In this document: positions 36,112 to 47,531 of the stretch, one piece after another
Layout of the letters: each line of letters begins with the position of its first letter
How positions within the stretch are numbered: position 1 is the stretch's first letter
Assembly: GCA_963778845.1 (NCBI GenBank)
Contig: CAVZVW010000005.1
Location: forward strand, 248,001 to 312,000
DNA from: CAVZVW01 sp963778845
GTDB taxonomy: Bacteria; Actinomycetota; Actinomycetes; Actinomycetales; Kineosporiaceae
DNA: 64,000 nt
Direction of reading: 5' to 3'
Made by a program: the position numbers and the translations under genes
The notes under the pieces: model-generated
Databases searched by the model: none
The model's input: only the letters and a program-made list of their open reading frames with translations
What the model was told of the DNA's origin: nothing

Positions 36112-38739
36112 TCAGGACCGGGTGAGGATCAGGTGCGCCACGAGAGCGGTCCATCCGGTCTGGTGCTCCGCACCCAGCCCGGCACCGCTGTCGCCGTGGA
36201 AGTACTCATGGAAGGGCACGTTGTCGCGCCACCTCGGATCGAGTGCCAGGACGTCGTAGTCGCCGTGCACCGGTCGCCGCCCGTCAGGCCCGCGGAGGAA
36301 GATCGACACCAGGCGGTCCGAGAGGTCGTCGGCGATCTCACCCAACCCGAGGCGCTTGTGCGACCCGGCCGGGTACTCCACCGTTATCCGGCCGGGGTCG
36401 TAGGTGTCGTAGTCGCGCAGCGCCTCGACCAGCAGCGTGTTGAGCGGGAACCAGATCGGCCCCCGCCAGTTCGAGTTGCCGCCGAACAAGGCTGTCGTGG
36501 ACTCCGCCGGCTCGTAGTCCGTCGAGGCGGGTCCCTGCGGCGTCTGCACGTGGAACGGGTGCTCCCGGTGCCAGGCGGACACCGACCGGATGCCGAACGT
36601 GGACAGCATGCCGGCCTCGTCCAGCACCCCCGCCAAGATGGCCTCGAGACGGTCGGGTGCCACCACGGAGAGCAGCCGATGGGTGCTGTCACCACTGGTA
36701 TGCGAGTGGACGGCGGCGGCGAGCTTGGGCTTGTTCCTCAGGAACCACACGACTCGCGCGGAGAAGTCGGGCAACCGGCTCGCCTCGCCGGTGTGGTACT
36801 CCGCCGCCGCGGTGACGGGGATGAGCCCCACCAACGACTTCACCTTGATCGGGACCGCCGTCCCGTCCGCAAGATGGAGGACGTCGTAGAAGTACGCGTC
36901 GCCCTCGTCCCACAGGCCGGCGTTGTCGGCCGCGTACGCGATCGCCAGGAAGTGCTCGAAGAACTTGGTCGCCGCATCCTCGTAGGCGCTGTCATGCAGG
37001 GCCAGACGCAGCGCCATGTCGAGCAGGTCGAGGGCGTACATCGCCATCCAGGCGGTGGAGTCGGCCTGCTCGAGGTAGCCGAGGTCGGGCGGGAACTTCG
37101 AGCGGTCGATCGGGGAGATGTTGTCCAGGCCCATGAAGCCGCCCTGGAACAGGTTGTTGTCGCCGTGCTGCTTGTTGTTCGTCCACCACGTGAAGTTGAT
37201 CAGCAGCTTGTGGAACACCCGAGCCAGGAACGTGTGGTCACGGCTCCCGTCGAGCTCGAAGACTCGCAACGCCGCCCAGGCGTGGACGGGTGGGTTGACG
37301 TCGGAGAAGTTCCACTCGTACGCCGGGATCTGACCGTTCGGGTGCATATACCACTCGCGCAGCAGCAGCACGAGCTGGGACTTGGCGAACGCCGGGTCGA
37401 TATGCGCGAGGGTCACGCAGTGGAACGACAGGTCCCACGCCGCGAACCAGGGGTACTCCCACGGGTCCGGCATGAGCAGGACCTCGTGGTTGTTCAGGTG
37501 ACGCCAGTCACCGTTGCGGATCTCACCGCGACCCGGCGGCGGCACCGGTTCACCCGGGTCGCCGTCCAGCCACCTCTCGACGTCGTAGTGGAAGAACTGC
37601 TTGGACCACAGCAGGCCGGCGAAGGCCTGCCGGAGCACCATCGCCTCGTCGGGCGAGCTGCGCGTGGGGGTGACCGAGGCGAAGAACGCATCGGCCTCCG
37701 CGCGGCGCACGCGCACGACGTCATCGAAGGAGTCGACGACGTCGACGGCCTGCACCTCCGGCTCCTCCCCGCCCACCAGACGCACCCTCAGGACACGGGT
37801 GGCACCGGCGGGTACCGTGACGGGGTAGTGCAGGGCCGCCTTGGTCCCCGACCGGTCCGGGTTGACCGTGGGCTGACCGTCCACGATGTGGTCGTTGATC
37901 CCGTCCTTGGGGTAGGGAACGGCGTTCGGCTGCGCGAAGAGCCGCGCGGTGTTCGTCTCGTTCTCGCAGAACAGCAACGTGGGCTCGCCGTCACCATGCA
38001 TGACGAGGGAGCCGGAGCGGGTGCTGCGCCCGAGGATGCGATCCCCGTGCGCCCGCAGCCGAGGGCGCTCGTGGTCGGGGTAGCCCCACGACCACGTGTT
38101 GCGGTACCAGAGGGTGGGCAGGACGTGCAGGGTCGCCTCGTCCGGGCCGGCGTTCTCGACGGTGATGCGCATGAGCAGGTCGGTCGGGCCCGCCTTGGCG
38201 TAGTCGACGGTGACGACCCAGTAGCGCCCGTCGTCGAAGACCCCGGTATCGCACAGCTCGTACTCACGCTCGGTCCGCGACCTGCGGGCGTTGACCGCGA
38301 CCAGATCGGCGTACGGGAACTCAGCCTGCGGATAGTGGTAACGCCAGGAGTTCCACGAATGTGTGGGGGTCCCGTCGAGGTACCACCAGTACTCCTTGAC
38401 GTCCTCGCCGTGGTTTCCCTGCGGGCCGGACAGGCCGAACATCCGCTCCTTGAGAATGGGGTCGACGCCGTTCCACAGGGCCAGGGAAAGGCACCAGTCC
38501 TGGGATTCGTCGCAGAACCCGGCCATACCGTCTTCGTTCCATCGGTAGACCCGCGAACGAGCATGGTCGTGGGGAAAGAAGTCCCAGGCCGCACCATCGG
38601 CGCTGTAGTCCTCGCGGACGGTCCCCCATGCCCGCTCCGACAGGTAGGGTCCCCATGCACGCCAGGGGACGGCACCGGAGTCTGCCTCGGCCAGCCGCAT
38701 CCGCTCCGCGTCTGTGCTCGCCACCGATCGTGCGCCCAT
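36112..38739 (-). CDS. Glycoside hydrolase of the GH63/mannosyl- or glucosyl-glycerate hydrolase type
   Basis: 875-residue (alpha/alpha)6-barrel enzyme. It starts with AWGPYLSERAWGTVREDYS, and its conserved blocks YPWFAAWDLSFHCVTLAHID, NPPVHAWAALRVFE, FQGGFMGLDNISPIDRS and the C-terminal NSNWRGPIWFPLNTLLVEAL are those of the large bacterial family related to GH63 processing alpha-glucosidase. Characterised relatives hydrolyse mannosylglycerate or glucosylglycerate or act as alpha-glucosidases. No signal peptide, so it is cytoplasmic. It is divergent from glgX with a 200-base gap, suggesting a joint role in alpha-glucoside or compatible-solute turnover. Confidence 0.88.
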   Translation of the reverse strand: MGARSVASTDAERMRLAEADSGAVPWRAWGPYLSERAWGTVREDYSADGAAWDFFPHDHARSRVYRWNEDGMAGFCDESQDWCLSLALWNGVDPILKERMFGLSGPQGNHGEDVKEYWWYLDGTPTHSWNSWRYHYPQAEFPYADLVAVNARRSRTEREYELCDTGVFDDGRYWVVTVDYAKAGPTDLLMRITVENAGPDEATLHVLPTLWYRNTWSWGYPDHERPRLRAHGDRILGRSTRSGSLVMHGDGEPTLLFCENETNTARLFAQPNAVPYPKDGINDHIVDGQPTVNPDRSGTKAALHYPVTVPAGATRVLRVRLVGGEEPEVQAVDVVDSFDDVVRVRRAEADAFFASVTPTRSSPDEAMVLRQAFAGLLWSKQFFHYDVERWLDGDPGEPVPPPGRGEIRNGDWRHLNNHEVLLMPDPWEYPWFAAWDLSFHCVTLAHIDPAFAKSQLVLLLREWYMHPNGQIPAYEWNFSDVNPPVHAWAALRVFELDGSRDHTFLARVFHKLLINFTWWTNNKQHGDNNLFQGGFMGLDNISPIDRSKFPPDLGYLEQADSTAWMAMYALDLLDMALRLALHDSAYEDAATKFFEHFLAIAYAADNAGLWDEGDAYFYDVLHLADGTAVPIKVKSLVGLIPVTAAAEYHTGEASRLPDFSARVVWFLRNKPKLAAAVHSHTSGDSTHRLLSVVAPDRLEAILAGVLDEAGMLSTFGIRSVSAWHREHPFHVQTPQGPASTDYEPAESTTALFGGNSNWRGPIWFPLNTLLVEALRDYDTYDPGRITVEYPAGSHKRLGLGEIADDLSDRLVSIFLRGPDGRRPVHGDYDVLALDPRWRDNVPFHEYFHGDSGAGLGAEHQTGWTALVAHLILTRS

Positions 38740-38938
38740 GACAGGCCTCTCGCTCGTGGGGCCTCGCCGGCCGCCCTGACTGCAGAATCCTCGGTTCGTT
38801 CGAGGCTGTCCCGAGTCTGCCGGTCAGGGCGCTTCTTCATGCGGTTGAACGCGACTCAGGACGTGACCAACGTGGCCGCTTCGCTCGACTTCGTCAAGGA
38901 ATAGACGCGACGCAGGCCCGACGCATAGCGTCATTCGC

Positions 38939-41023
<2,085 letters not shown>

Positions 41024-41073
41024 ACCAGGCGTCGATCCACCACCCCCCCTCGAGAGGGACGCGGCCTGCTCCC

Positions 41074-41643
41074 TCATCCCGTCCGTGGCTGTTGCTCGCC
41101 GGAGTCGTGCGTCGCACTGTCGTGCCGAGCTCGTTGTACGGCGCCGTAGAAGACCCGCACCACCAGGCCGAGGACGAGCAGGTCGAGGAGCATCTGAACG
41201 GTCACCAGAAGGCGCGCCGACTGGCTGGTGGCCGTGATGTCCCCGAAGCCGACCGTGGCGAACACGGTGACGGTGAAGTAGAGCGCGTCGGAGCGCGTCA
41301 GAGCGTGTGTGTTGAAGCTGTTCGACGCGGCTTGGGACATCACGACGTAGATGGCGGAGAACATCAGCAAGAACAGAGGAACGGTCGTCGCGAGGGCTTC
41401 GACGGCGCGCAGCCCCGGGTGGGCAGCCCGAAGCGTCGCCCTGAGCTGGAGGGCGGTCGCGGTCGCGAGCAGCAGGAGTCCGACGGTCAGAACCACCCCC
41501 AGGTGGATGCCCTTGAGACGGTTCAGGGGTAAGGCGTAGTAGACGCCGATCAACACCAGGGTGGAGACCAGGGAACGGAGCAGACCGGCGGCGACGAAGC
41601 GGCGACTCTGCGCCGGTACCAAGGGCTGGGACGTCGAGGACAT
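41074..41643 (-). CDS. Two-pore-domain-type potassium channel family protein
   Basis: 189-residue membrane protein with the K+ selectivity filter TVGFGD at residues 130-135 and a preceding pore helix, flanked by helices near 84-103 and 143-165. Two further helices near 18-37 and 46-68 precede them. The start at the ATG at 41643 is chosen because the frame upstream is Arg-rich and non-conserved. There is no C-terminal RCK/TrkA domain, so gating must be intrinsic or by a partner. It converges on glgX. A voltage sensor is not evident. Confidence 0.87.
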   Translation of the reverse strand: MSSTSQPLVPAQSRRFVAAGLLRSLVSTLVLIGVYYALPLNRLKGIHLGVVLTVGLLLLATATALQLRATLRAAHPGLRAVEALATTVPLFLLMFSAIYVVMSQAASNSFNTHALTRSDALYFTVTVFATVGFGDITATSQSARLLVTVQMLLDLLVLGLVVRVFYGAVQRARHDSATHDSGEQQPRTG

Positions 41644-41920
41644 CAGGTCACACCCCGAGCCCCGCCGCCGGCGTGCCCGCTTCTGTCGTGGTCTCGTCTG
41701 TCGTGGTCTCGACCCATGCGCACATACTCTCCGAAAGTTCTGCCGGTCACGAGGACATCCCCGTCTCTGGAACCCCCGTCTGCCACGAACGACAGACGTC
41801 CGTCGATCCGCGCGCGTCCGGTCGACGGATAGCATGAGCGCGTGATCTCAGCTCCCCCGGCAGACCCGCGCAGGTGCTCCTCACGAGGTCGAACGGCTGA
41901 GTCAGGGACCTCGTCAGGCC

Positions 41921-42184
41921 GTGAAGGCGACACTTCTGCAGGTGGCTGCCACCTGGGGCGTGCAGCGAGCCCTCGTGCTTGGCTATCGCCGCATCATGGG
42001 GGCCGAGCCGCCGACAGCGCGTGACCGCGGCGTGCCGCTCGGCAGGATCCTGTCCTGGGCAGCCGCGTCGGCGGCAGCAGTCGCGGTCGCCAGCGTCGTC
42101 GTCGACCGCGTCGCCCTGCGCCCGCGACTGGGAGCACAGCCGGGGGCCGAGACTCACGGCGCCGACCAAGGCCACATCACCTGA
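41921..42184 (+). CDS. DUF4235-type small membrane protein
   Basis: 87 residues from the GTG at 41921: VKATLLQVAATWGVQRALVL, RRIMGAEPPT, then a single hydrophobic helix ILSWAAASAAAVAVASVVV. This layout (cationic helix, G-x-EPPT, one membrane helix) matches DUF4235 proteins of actinobacteria, whose role is unknown. It is convergent with the AI-2E transporter remnant. Confidence 0.7.
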   Translation: MKATLLQVAATWGVQRALVLGYRRIMGAEPPTARDRGVPLGRILSWAAASAAAVAVASVVVDRVALRPRLGAQPGAETHGADQGHIT

Positions 42185-42228
42185 CGAGCCTCGCTGGAAA
42201 CGCGTCGAGCCCCTCACCCCATGCCGCG

Positions 42229-42502
42229 CTAGGAGAGGTCGGCCCCAGTCACCGCAGGCTCGTCGTCGACGTCGCAGGCGCACTTGTAGACGATCGGGTA
42301 CTTGCGCGCGTACTCCTTGACGAAGGCGGTGATCAGCGCTGCCATGGGCAGGGCCATGAACGCGCCCATCGGGCCGCCGATCGCCCCCTGCCAGACCCGA
42401 CCCGAAGGCCACTCCCCCATTGATCGCCATCGTCTTGGCGCTCAGTCTTGGGCTGACGTAGCAGTTCTCGAACTGCTGGTAGATCGCTACCCAGACCCGA
42501 CT
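42229..42502 (-). pseudogene. Remnant of an AI-2E (YdiK/TqsA) family transporter, C-terminal part only
   Basis: Minus-strand reading gives VWVAIYQQFENCYVSPRLSA, then GGVAFGSGLAG in one frame and IGGPMGAFMALPMAALITAF plus KYPIVYKCACDVDDEP in the next, which together are the last 90 residues of an AI-2E family permease. About 250 N-terminal residues are missing upstream; the sequence simply changes character at about 42502. A one-base excess in a run of G's near 42385 breaks the frame inside the remnant. It has no start of its own that would make a useful protein. Residue of a deletion or transposition event. Confidence 0.75.
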
Positions 42503-42691
42503 CGTGCACTTTCGGGGTGTCGGGGGCTGGCGTGGCTGTGACCTGGGGTGATGGGTGCGGGTGGGGTGGTTCGGGGTGACTATTCGGGCTGGTTAGCCTC
42601 GGTGGGTGGCCTCGCTCGTGCGGAAGGTGCCTACGACCTCGGGTGCGCGACAGAAGAACGTGACGCGCCTCCCGATGGGCGCCGCCGCTCC

Positions 42692-44008
42692 TCAGCGGAT
42701 GTTGAACTGTTCCCATCGGATCTGGTGCCTGGGGATACCCACCCCCTCGAAGCCGTGCGCCATCGCCGTCATCATCGCCGGGGGCCCGCACATGTAGACG
42801 GAGGCGCCGGCGTGGTCCGGCACGTCGACAACTGCGGTGTCGGCGGTGAGGTAGCCGTCGCGGCTGGAGTCGACCAGGTGCGGGCGCAAGGTGGGGTGGG
42901 TCGCGGCGGCCGCCTTGATCTCGTCGAGGTAGATGGCCTCGGATGCGTGGTTGACGGAGTAGAAGAAGGCCACGTCGCGGTCGAAGTCGTCGGGCAGGGA
43001 CCGGATCCAGCTGATGAACGGCGTGATGCCCACGCCGCCGGCGACCCAGATCTGCTGCGGGCCGCCTCGGCGGTAGTCGAAACCGCCGAACGGGCCGGCG
43101 ACCTTCGCCGGGGTGCCCGCCTGAAGGTGGTCGTGCAGGTCCCGGGTGTAGTCACCGAGGGCTCGGATCGAGACCTCGAGGCGGCTCTGGTTCGGGGCGC
43201 TGGCGACCGTGAACGGGTGGCGTTCCCAACCGTTGGTGCCACCGAAGGCCAAGAAGATGAACTGGCCGGGGTCGAACGTGAGTGCACGTCCGGCGGGTGT
43301 GAGGAACACATCGACTGTCGTGTCGTTGGGTCGCTCCGCCTCGGCCACGACGTAGTCGTAGATGGGGACGACGAACCGCGCGAGCAGCTCGCGGTAGAGG
43401 TACGCGACGATGCCCAGCACTCCGATGACCAGGTACGTCACATTCAGTAGGGCGACTTCACGGAGAACGGGGTCGACCATCGCGCCGTGCAGGACGGCGG
43501 CCGCGACGAAGAGACCGGTCAGGCGGTGCCCCGTGAGCCAACGCTCGTGGCTGAGGGCGGCGAGCCGTCGGACGAGCTTCGACCAGCGTGCCGCCTTGAG
43601 GCTCGGCGCCAGTGCCCAGATGGACAGGAGCACCAGGCCGAGCATCGCGAGGCTTCCGAACGCGAGGCCGACCTGGGAGACGTGAGGAACAGGGGTCAAG
43701 CCGGCGAGGACGGGGTGTAGGAGCATCAGCACGACACCGCCGACAGCGGTGTGCCGGTGCCACTGCGCGACGCGGTCGAGTCCACCGAATGCCCGCTCGA
43801 TCACGGTGAGAACGGTGGCCAGCACGAGGGCGCACGAGAACAGCAGTACGGCCTCGGCGCCCAGGACTTCACCGAGGTACCGGCCCCAAGGTTGGTCACC
43901 CGGGTGGACGATGACCCAGACGAGCAGGTTGGCGACCACGACGAGGGCGAGCACCGACGTCCCCCAGGTCGGGGACTCGAACCGACGAGACGCCGTCATT
44001 CGATGCAT
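42692..44008 (-). CDS. Ferric-reductase-like transmembrane flavoprotein (FNR family oxidoreductase)
   Basis: 438 residues from the ATG at 44008 behind GGAGG. The N-terminal half is a six-helix ferric-reductase-like domain whose conserved His residues (HRHTAVGG, LHP, HRLTGL, LHG) would bind two haems. The C-terminal half is a flavin domain (FDPGQFIFLAFG, ERHPFTVASAPN) and an NAD(P) domain (GGVGITPFISWIRSLP, YMCGPPAMMTAM). It would pass electrons from NAD(P)H across the membrane, to iron, oxygen or another acceptor. It lacks a ferredoxin domain. The SDR gene lies 71 bases upstream on the same strand. Confidence 0.88.
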   Translation of the reverse strand: MHRMTASRRFESPTWGTSVLALVVVANLLVWVIVHPGDQPWGRYLGEVLGAEAVLLFSCALVLATVLTVIERAFGGLDRVAQWHRHTAVGGVVLMLLHPVLAGLTPVPHVSQVGLAFGSLAMLGLVLLSIWALAPSLKAARWSKLVRRLAALSHERWLTGHRLTGLFVAAAVLHGAMVDPVLREVALLNVTYLVIGVLGIVAYLYRELLARFVVPIYDYVVAEAERPNDTTVDVFLTPAGRALTFDPGQFIFLAFGGTNGWERHPFTVASAPNQSRLEVSIRALGDYTRDLHDHLQAGTPAKVAGPFGGFDYRRGGPQQIWVAGGVGITPFISWIRSLPDDFDRDVAFFYSVNHASEAIYLDEIKAAAATHPTLRPHLVDSSRDGYLTADTAVVDVPDHAGASVYMCGPPAMMTAMAHGFEGVGIPRHQIRWEQFNIR

Positions 44009-44078
44009 GTCCGGGAGTCCTCCAGGTCGATCGGCCTCTGGTTGTCGCCTGCAGCAGTGACCGAAGACACAGCTAGCG

Positions 44079-44846
44079 TCACAGGCCCGGGCTGCCGTGC
44101 ATGAGGCCGCCGTCGGCGAAGACGGTCGTTGCGGTGAGGTAGGTGGCGCCGTCACCGGCGAGGAACGCGACCAGGTTCGCGATCTCCTCGGGCTGAGCGA
44201 TCCGCCCGAGAGGGATCGACGCGTCCAGCGACCTCATCTTCTCGGGGTCCGCCATCGTGGAGGTGTTGATGGGAGTCGCCACAGCACCGGGACCGACCCC
44301 GACGACGAGGATCCCGTGCTCGCCGAGCTCGACACCTGCCGTGCGTGTGAGCATGCGCATGCCGCCCTTGGACACGCAGTAGGCGGTGTTGCCCGGCATC
44401 GGCCAGTCCTCGTGCACCGAGCTCATGTTGATGATCCGACCTCCTCCGCCCTGGAGGATCATCTGTCGAGCGGCGATCTGCGTTCCGAAGAAGGCACTCT
44501 TGAGGTTGATGTTCATGACCTTCTCGTACTCGGCCTCGCTGGTGTCCAGCACCGAGGTGCGCGTCTCGACCCCCGCATTGTTGACCATGATGTCGATCCG
44601 GCCGAAGGCGACGACGGTCTTGTCGATGAGCATCTGCAGGTCGGCGACCATGCTCACGTCGGCCTCGACGCCGAGTGCCTTGTCACCGAGCGCGACGACC
44701 CGCTTCTCCAGCTCCTCGGTCGCATCGGGGTTCGCCACGTAGTCGATAACGACGTTGGCGCCCTGTTCGGCCAGTGCGAGCACGACAGCCTTGCCGATAC
44801 CACTGTTGCCGCCGGTGACGACGGCGACTTTGCCCTTGAGACTCAC
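44079..44846 (-). CDS. Short-chain dehydrogenase/reductase
   Basis: 255-residue classical SDR: cofactor motif TGGNSGIG at 11-18, NNAG at 89-92, catalytic Ser142/143 region NMSSVHED and Tyr156/Lys160 in YCVSK. An NVVIDYVANPD segment after the second strand suggests use of NAD(P) without a clear Arg for NADP. Closest look is glucose 1-dehydrogenase-like SDRs (PLGRIAQPEEIANLVAFLAG), but the substrate is not decided by sequence alone. GTG start at 44846. Confidence 0.9.
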   Translation of the reverse strand: MSLKGKVAVVTGGNSGIGKAVVLALAEQGANVVIDYVANPDATEELEKRVVALGDKALGVEADVSMVADLQMLIDKTVVAFGRIDIMVNNAGVETRTSVLDTSEAEYEKVMNINLKSAFFGTQIAARQMILQGGGGRIINMSSVHEDWPMPGNTAYCVSKGGMRMLTRTAGVELGEHGILVVGVGPGAVATPINTSTMADPEKMRSLDASIPLGRIAQPEEIANLVAFLAGDGATYLTATTVFADGGLMHGSPGL

Positions 44847-45154
44847 GGGTTCCCACCTCTCGAACGTCCACAGCCAAGCATGTGCGCTTCACACTGCCCA
44901 CCGGTGGCGCCAGACTAGGGGGATCGGTGAGCCGGGCGAGCGGCGCCCCGGCGAGGACCCGACGTCGGGGCTGGACCGCCCCGAGCTCGTCACCGCCGAC
45001 TCCAGGCGACTCGCGGTGGCCGTTAACAGGCGGCAGACTCGAGACAGTCGTCGTCGACGTGTCCGACGGCTCGCGGGTCGACCTCCAGAAGGAGGCGGAG
45101 GACGGCGCCCGCGCGCGACCGACGACCTTGCTCTCCGCAGGAACCTCAAGACGA
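44847..45154. other. Intergenic region, no gene recognised
   Basis: About 308 bases between the divergent SDR and the hypothetical gene. Frames remain open on both strands because of the high GC, but the predicted peptides are low-complexity and match nothing I know. Confidence 0.5.
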
Positions 45155-45634
45155 ATGGAAGTGCCAGACATGGACGAGAAGTTGATCGAAGAGCTCGAGA
45201 CCGAGCAGTCGATGTTCGTGCAGACCGCACGGGGCAGCACCAACGCGAACGGCACGCTGACGTTGACGGGGGTCACTGCCTCGACACTGTTCTTCTCCGA
45301 CCGGCCGCAGCGGGTCGTCGGCCACATGACCACTGCGGACTTCGTGGACCTGTGGGGTGTGGGAGACAACAGCTTCGAGTCCGACCCGCCCAACGCCGTT
45401 CTGTCGTTCCTCGACTCCGCCGACGAGGCGCCACAGGACGCGGTGATCGTCATCAAGGATCCCCGCCTCGAAGCCGGCGAGCTGTCGTACTCCATCGACG
45501 TCCTGGATGGGACCGTCCCGGCGTCGGCGGGACCCGTCACGCTGTTCATCGACCCCTTCGGCCGGCCGTTGTCCCCCGTGTCCGTGTGCGGCGTGCGGCG
45601 TCGCGAGCGCCGTCGCGGCCGCCGCGGCATCTGA
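45155..45634 (+). CDS. Conserved hypothetical protein, secreted-like family without signal peptide
   Basis: 159 residues from the ATG at 45155 (a second in-frame ATG at 45170 is equally good). The block LTLTGVTASTLFFSDRPQRV, HMTTADFVDLWG, SFESDPPNAVLSFLD and the ending VTLFIDPFGRPLSPVSVCGV are strongly patterned and recur in a family of unknown function across bacteria. No catalytic motif is apparent. The last 12 residues are Arg-rich. Convergent with the SulP permease across a good terminator. Confidence 0.75.
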   Translation: MEVPDMDEKLIEELETEQSMFVQTARGSTNANGTLTLTGVTASTLFFSDRPQRVVGHMTTADFVDLWGVGDNSFESDPPNAVLSFLDSADEAPQDAVIVIKDPRLEAGELSYSIDVLDGTVPASAGPVTLFIDPFGRPLSPVSVCGVRRRERRRGRRGI

Positions 45635-45652
45635 CCTCATCACGGACCCGCG

Positions 45653-45686
45653 CTGGTGGCCGGACCACACCAGGTCCGGCCACCAG
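45653..45686. terminator. Bidirectional terminator between the hypothetical gene and the SulP permease
   Basis: Perfect 14-base arms (ctggtggccggacc and complement) around a six-base loop, in the 69-base gap between two convergent genes. Strong GC stem, no T-run. Confidence 0.75.
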
Positions 45687-45703
45687 GGTGCACCGGTGAC
45701 CGG

Positions 45704-47419
45704 TCAAGGGTGTTCCGGCTCGAGGAGGTCGGTCGCCCTGGTGCGTGCCGCTATGAGGGATGCTCCCACTCGGCGTTGCGCCGGGAAGACGTTGTCGCGA
45801 CCTATGACGTCGAGTGACCCGGTGTCACTCAGCTGGCGGAGGGCCCGCTTGTCGATCCCGGCGAGGACAAGGTGGCTGCCATTCGCCTGGAGCACCTCGG
45901 CATAGCGGACCAGGACGCGGATGAACGTGCTCCCGAGGTCCTCCTTGCCACGCAGCCGCAGGATGACGACGGACTCTCGCGACTGCGCCGTCACGACCGG
46001 GAGCTGCGCCTCGACAAGGGCCGCCGAGGCGAAGAACACGCTGCCATAGGCAGTGAGCACGACCACCTCGTGAGGCGGTAGCTCGGCTGGTGGTCTCTCC
46101 TCCCGAGGGAACGGGGTCCCAGGGTCGAAGACCCACTGCACCACGGTCACCTTGTTGGACTGGCGCGCCACGAAAAGGATCACCGAGATCCCGACGCCGG
46201 CCAGCACCGCGTACTGCAGAGGGATGATCATGGTCAGGGCGAACGTGGTGACCATCACGGTCGCCTGGGTGGTGCCGGTGCGCCAGACCATGAGCACCTG
46301 GTCGATCTTGAAGGTGCGCACCCCGATGAGGATGAGCAGCCCGGCCAGCGCCGGCATCGCGATGTTGCCGGCCAACGTGCCGAAGAGCAGGATCACCACG
46401 GCCATCACGACGCTCGCGGAGATGTTGCCCAACCGGGTGCGCGCCCCCCCGGCGGTCACCAACGCCGTGGCCGACATGGAGCCCCCGACCGGCATCCCCT
46501 GCAGGATGCCCGAGGCGATGTTGGCGACTCCTTGGCCGCGGAAGTCCCCCGACGGGTCGGGATAGCCACCGTCCGGGTTCGCCACCGACTGGCTGATCGC
46601 CGCCCCCTGCACGAGGCCCACGAACGCGAGCGAGAGCGCCGCGACCAGCAAGGGCCCGACGAGCGACACTGACGGAAGCACGGGGGCCGGAAGGCTCCGC
46701 GGGATCTCGGCGATGTCACTGAGCTGCTGCACCGAGTCCCAGCCGAGAAGGGGTACCACGGCCGACGCCGCGACGACGGCGACGACGAGACCGAGCGCGC
46801 CGAGCCGCGTGCGCTCCAGCACCACGATCAGCACGAGTGTGAGTGCGCCGATCGCCACCGTCGGCCAGTCGAACGACCCCGGGTGCAGGAGGGTGTCGAT
46901 CGTGCGGGTGACGCGGTTGCTCCCCGCGGCGGCGTAACCGGTGAAGTTCCCGAGCTGCCCCAGGACGATGTTGATGGCGACGGCGTTGATGAAACCCGTC
47001 AGTACGGAGTTGGGGACGAAGCGCACCAGCCGTCCCAGACGCAGAAGCCCGAGGACGAGCATCACCACGCCGGTGAGGACGCCGAGTGTGACCAGCGACC
47101 CGGCGGCGTCGGGTCCGACATGCACCTGCGGGACATCGGCGATGATCACCGACATCGCCCCGGTCGCCTGTACGGACATGAAGACCGAGCTCGTGGCTAG
47201 TGCCCCGGCCAAGGTCCCGACAAGGTAGCCGTAGAGACCCGCGACGGGGTTGACCCCGGCGAGAAGCCCGGCTGCGAGCCCGTCGGGAACGCTCTCCAGC
47301 CCCAGGACGAGCCCCGCGCCCAGGTCCTGGCGCAACGTCGCGCGGGAGAACGTCGCCCGGAGGACGCCGACGGCTCGCGACCGCAGCCCGGCGAGCGCCC
47401 CAGCCCAGGGTTGGCTCAT
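45704..47419 (-). CDS. SulP-family anion permease with C-terminal STAS domain
   Basis: 571-residue inner-membrane transporter: about 12-14 helices, with early DLGAGLVLGLESVPDGLAAG (the proline-type SulP signature region), QATGAMSVIIADV, and GMPVGGSMSATALVTAGGAR. The C-terminal 120 residues form a STAS domain. Family members carry sulfate, bicarbonate, or other dicarboxylates; a carbonic anhydrase fusion is absent, and the substrate is open. DUF2252 follows upstream on the same strand. Confidence 0.88.
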   Translation of the reverse strand: MSQPWAGALAGLRSRAVGVLRATFSRATLRQDLGAGLVLGLESVPDGLAAGLLAGVNPVAGLYGYLVGTLAGALATSSVFMSVQATGAMSVIIADVPQVHVGPDAAGSLVTLGVLTGVVMLVLGLLRLGRLVRFVPNSVLTGFINAVAINIVLGQLGNFTGYAAAGSNRVTRTIDTLLHPGSFDWPTVAIGALTLVLIVVLERTRLGALGLVVAVVAASAVVPLLGWDSVQQLSDIAEIPRSLPAPVLPSVSLVGPLLVAALSLAFVGLVQGAAISQSVANPDGGYPDPSGDFRGQGVANIASGILQGMPVGGSMSATALVTAGGARTRLGNISASVVMAVVILLFGTLAGNIAMPALAGLLILIGVRTFKIDQVLMVWRTGTTQATVMVTTFALTMIIPLQYAVLAGVGISVILFVARQSNKVTVVQWVFDPGTPFPREERPPAELPPHEVVVLTAYGSVFFASAALVEAQLPVVTAQSRESVVILRLRGKEDLGSTFIRVLVRYAEVLQANGSHLVLAGIDKRALRQLSDTGSLDVIGRDNVFPAQRRVGASLIAARTRATDLLEPEHP

Positions 47420-47531
47420 ATGACGACGCCCACGACGTACAGCATCACGGACACCACCCTCGCCTCGTCGGCGACAGGCCGCCCGTCAAGCGAATGGTGG
47501 GTCGAGCTCGACACGCTCGGCACAGCCACGC

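Noticed and set aside
36133..38904. 923-codon plus-strand frame opposite the GH63 gene
   Set aside because: Antisense shadow with no domain; the opposite frame is a complete, conserved hydrolase.
41747..42430. 227-codon minus-strand frame starting MAINGGVAFG
   Set aside because: Its first residues belong to the AI-2E remnant; the rest is out of frame and antisense to DUF4235.
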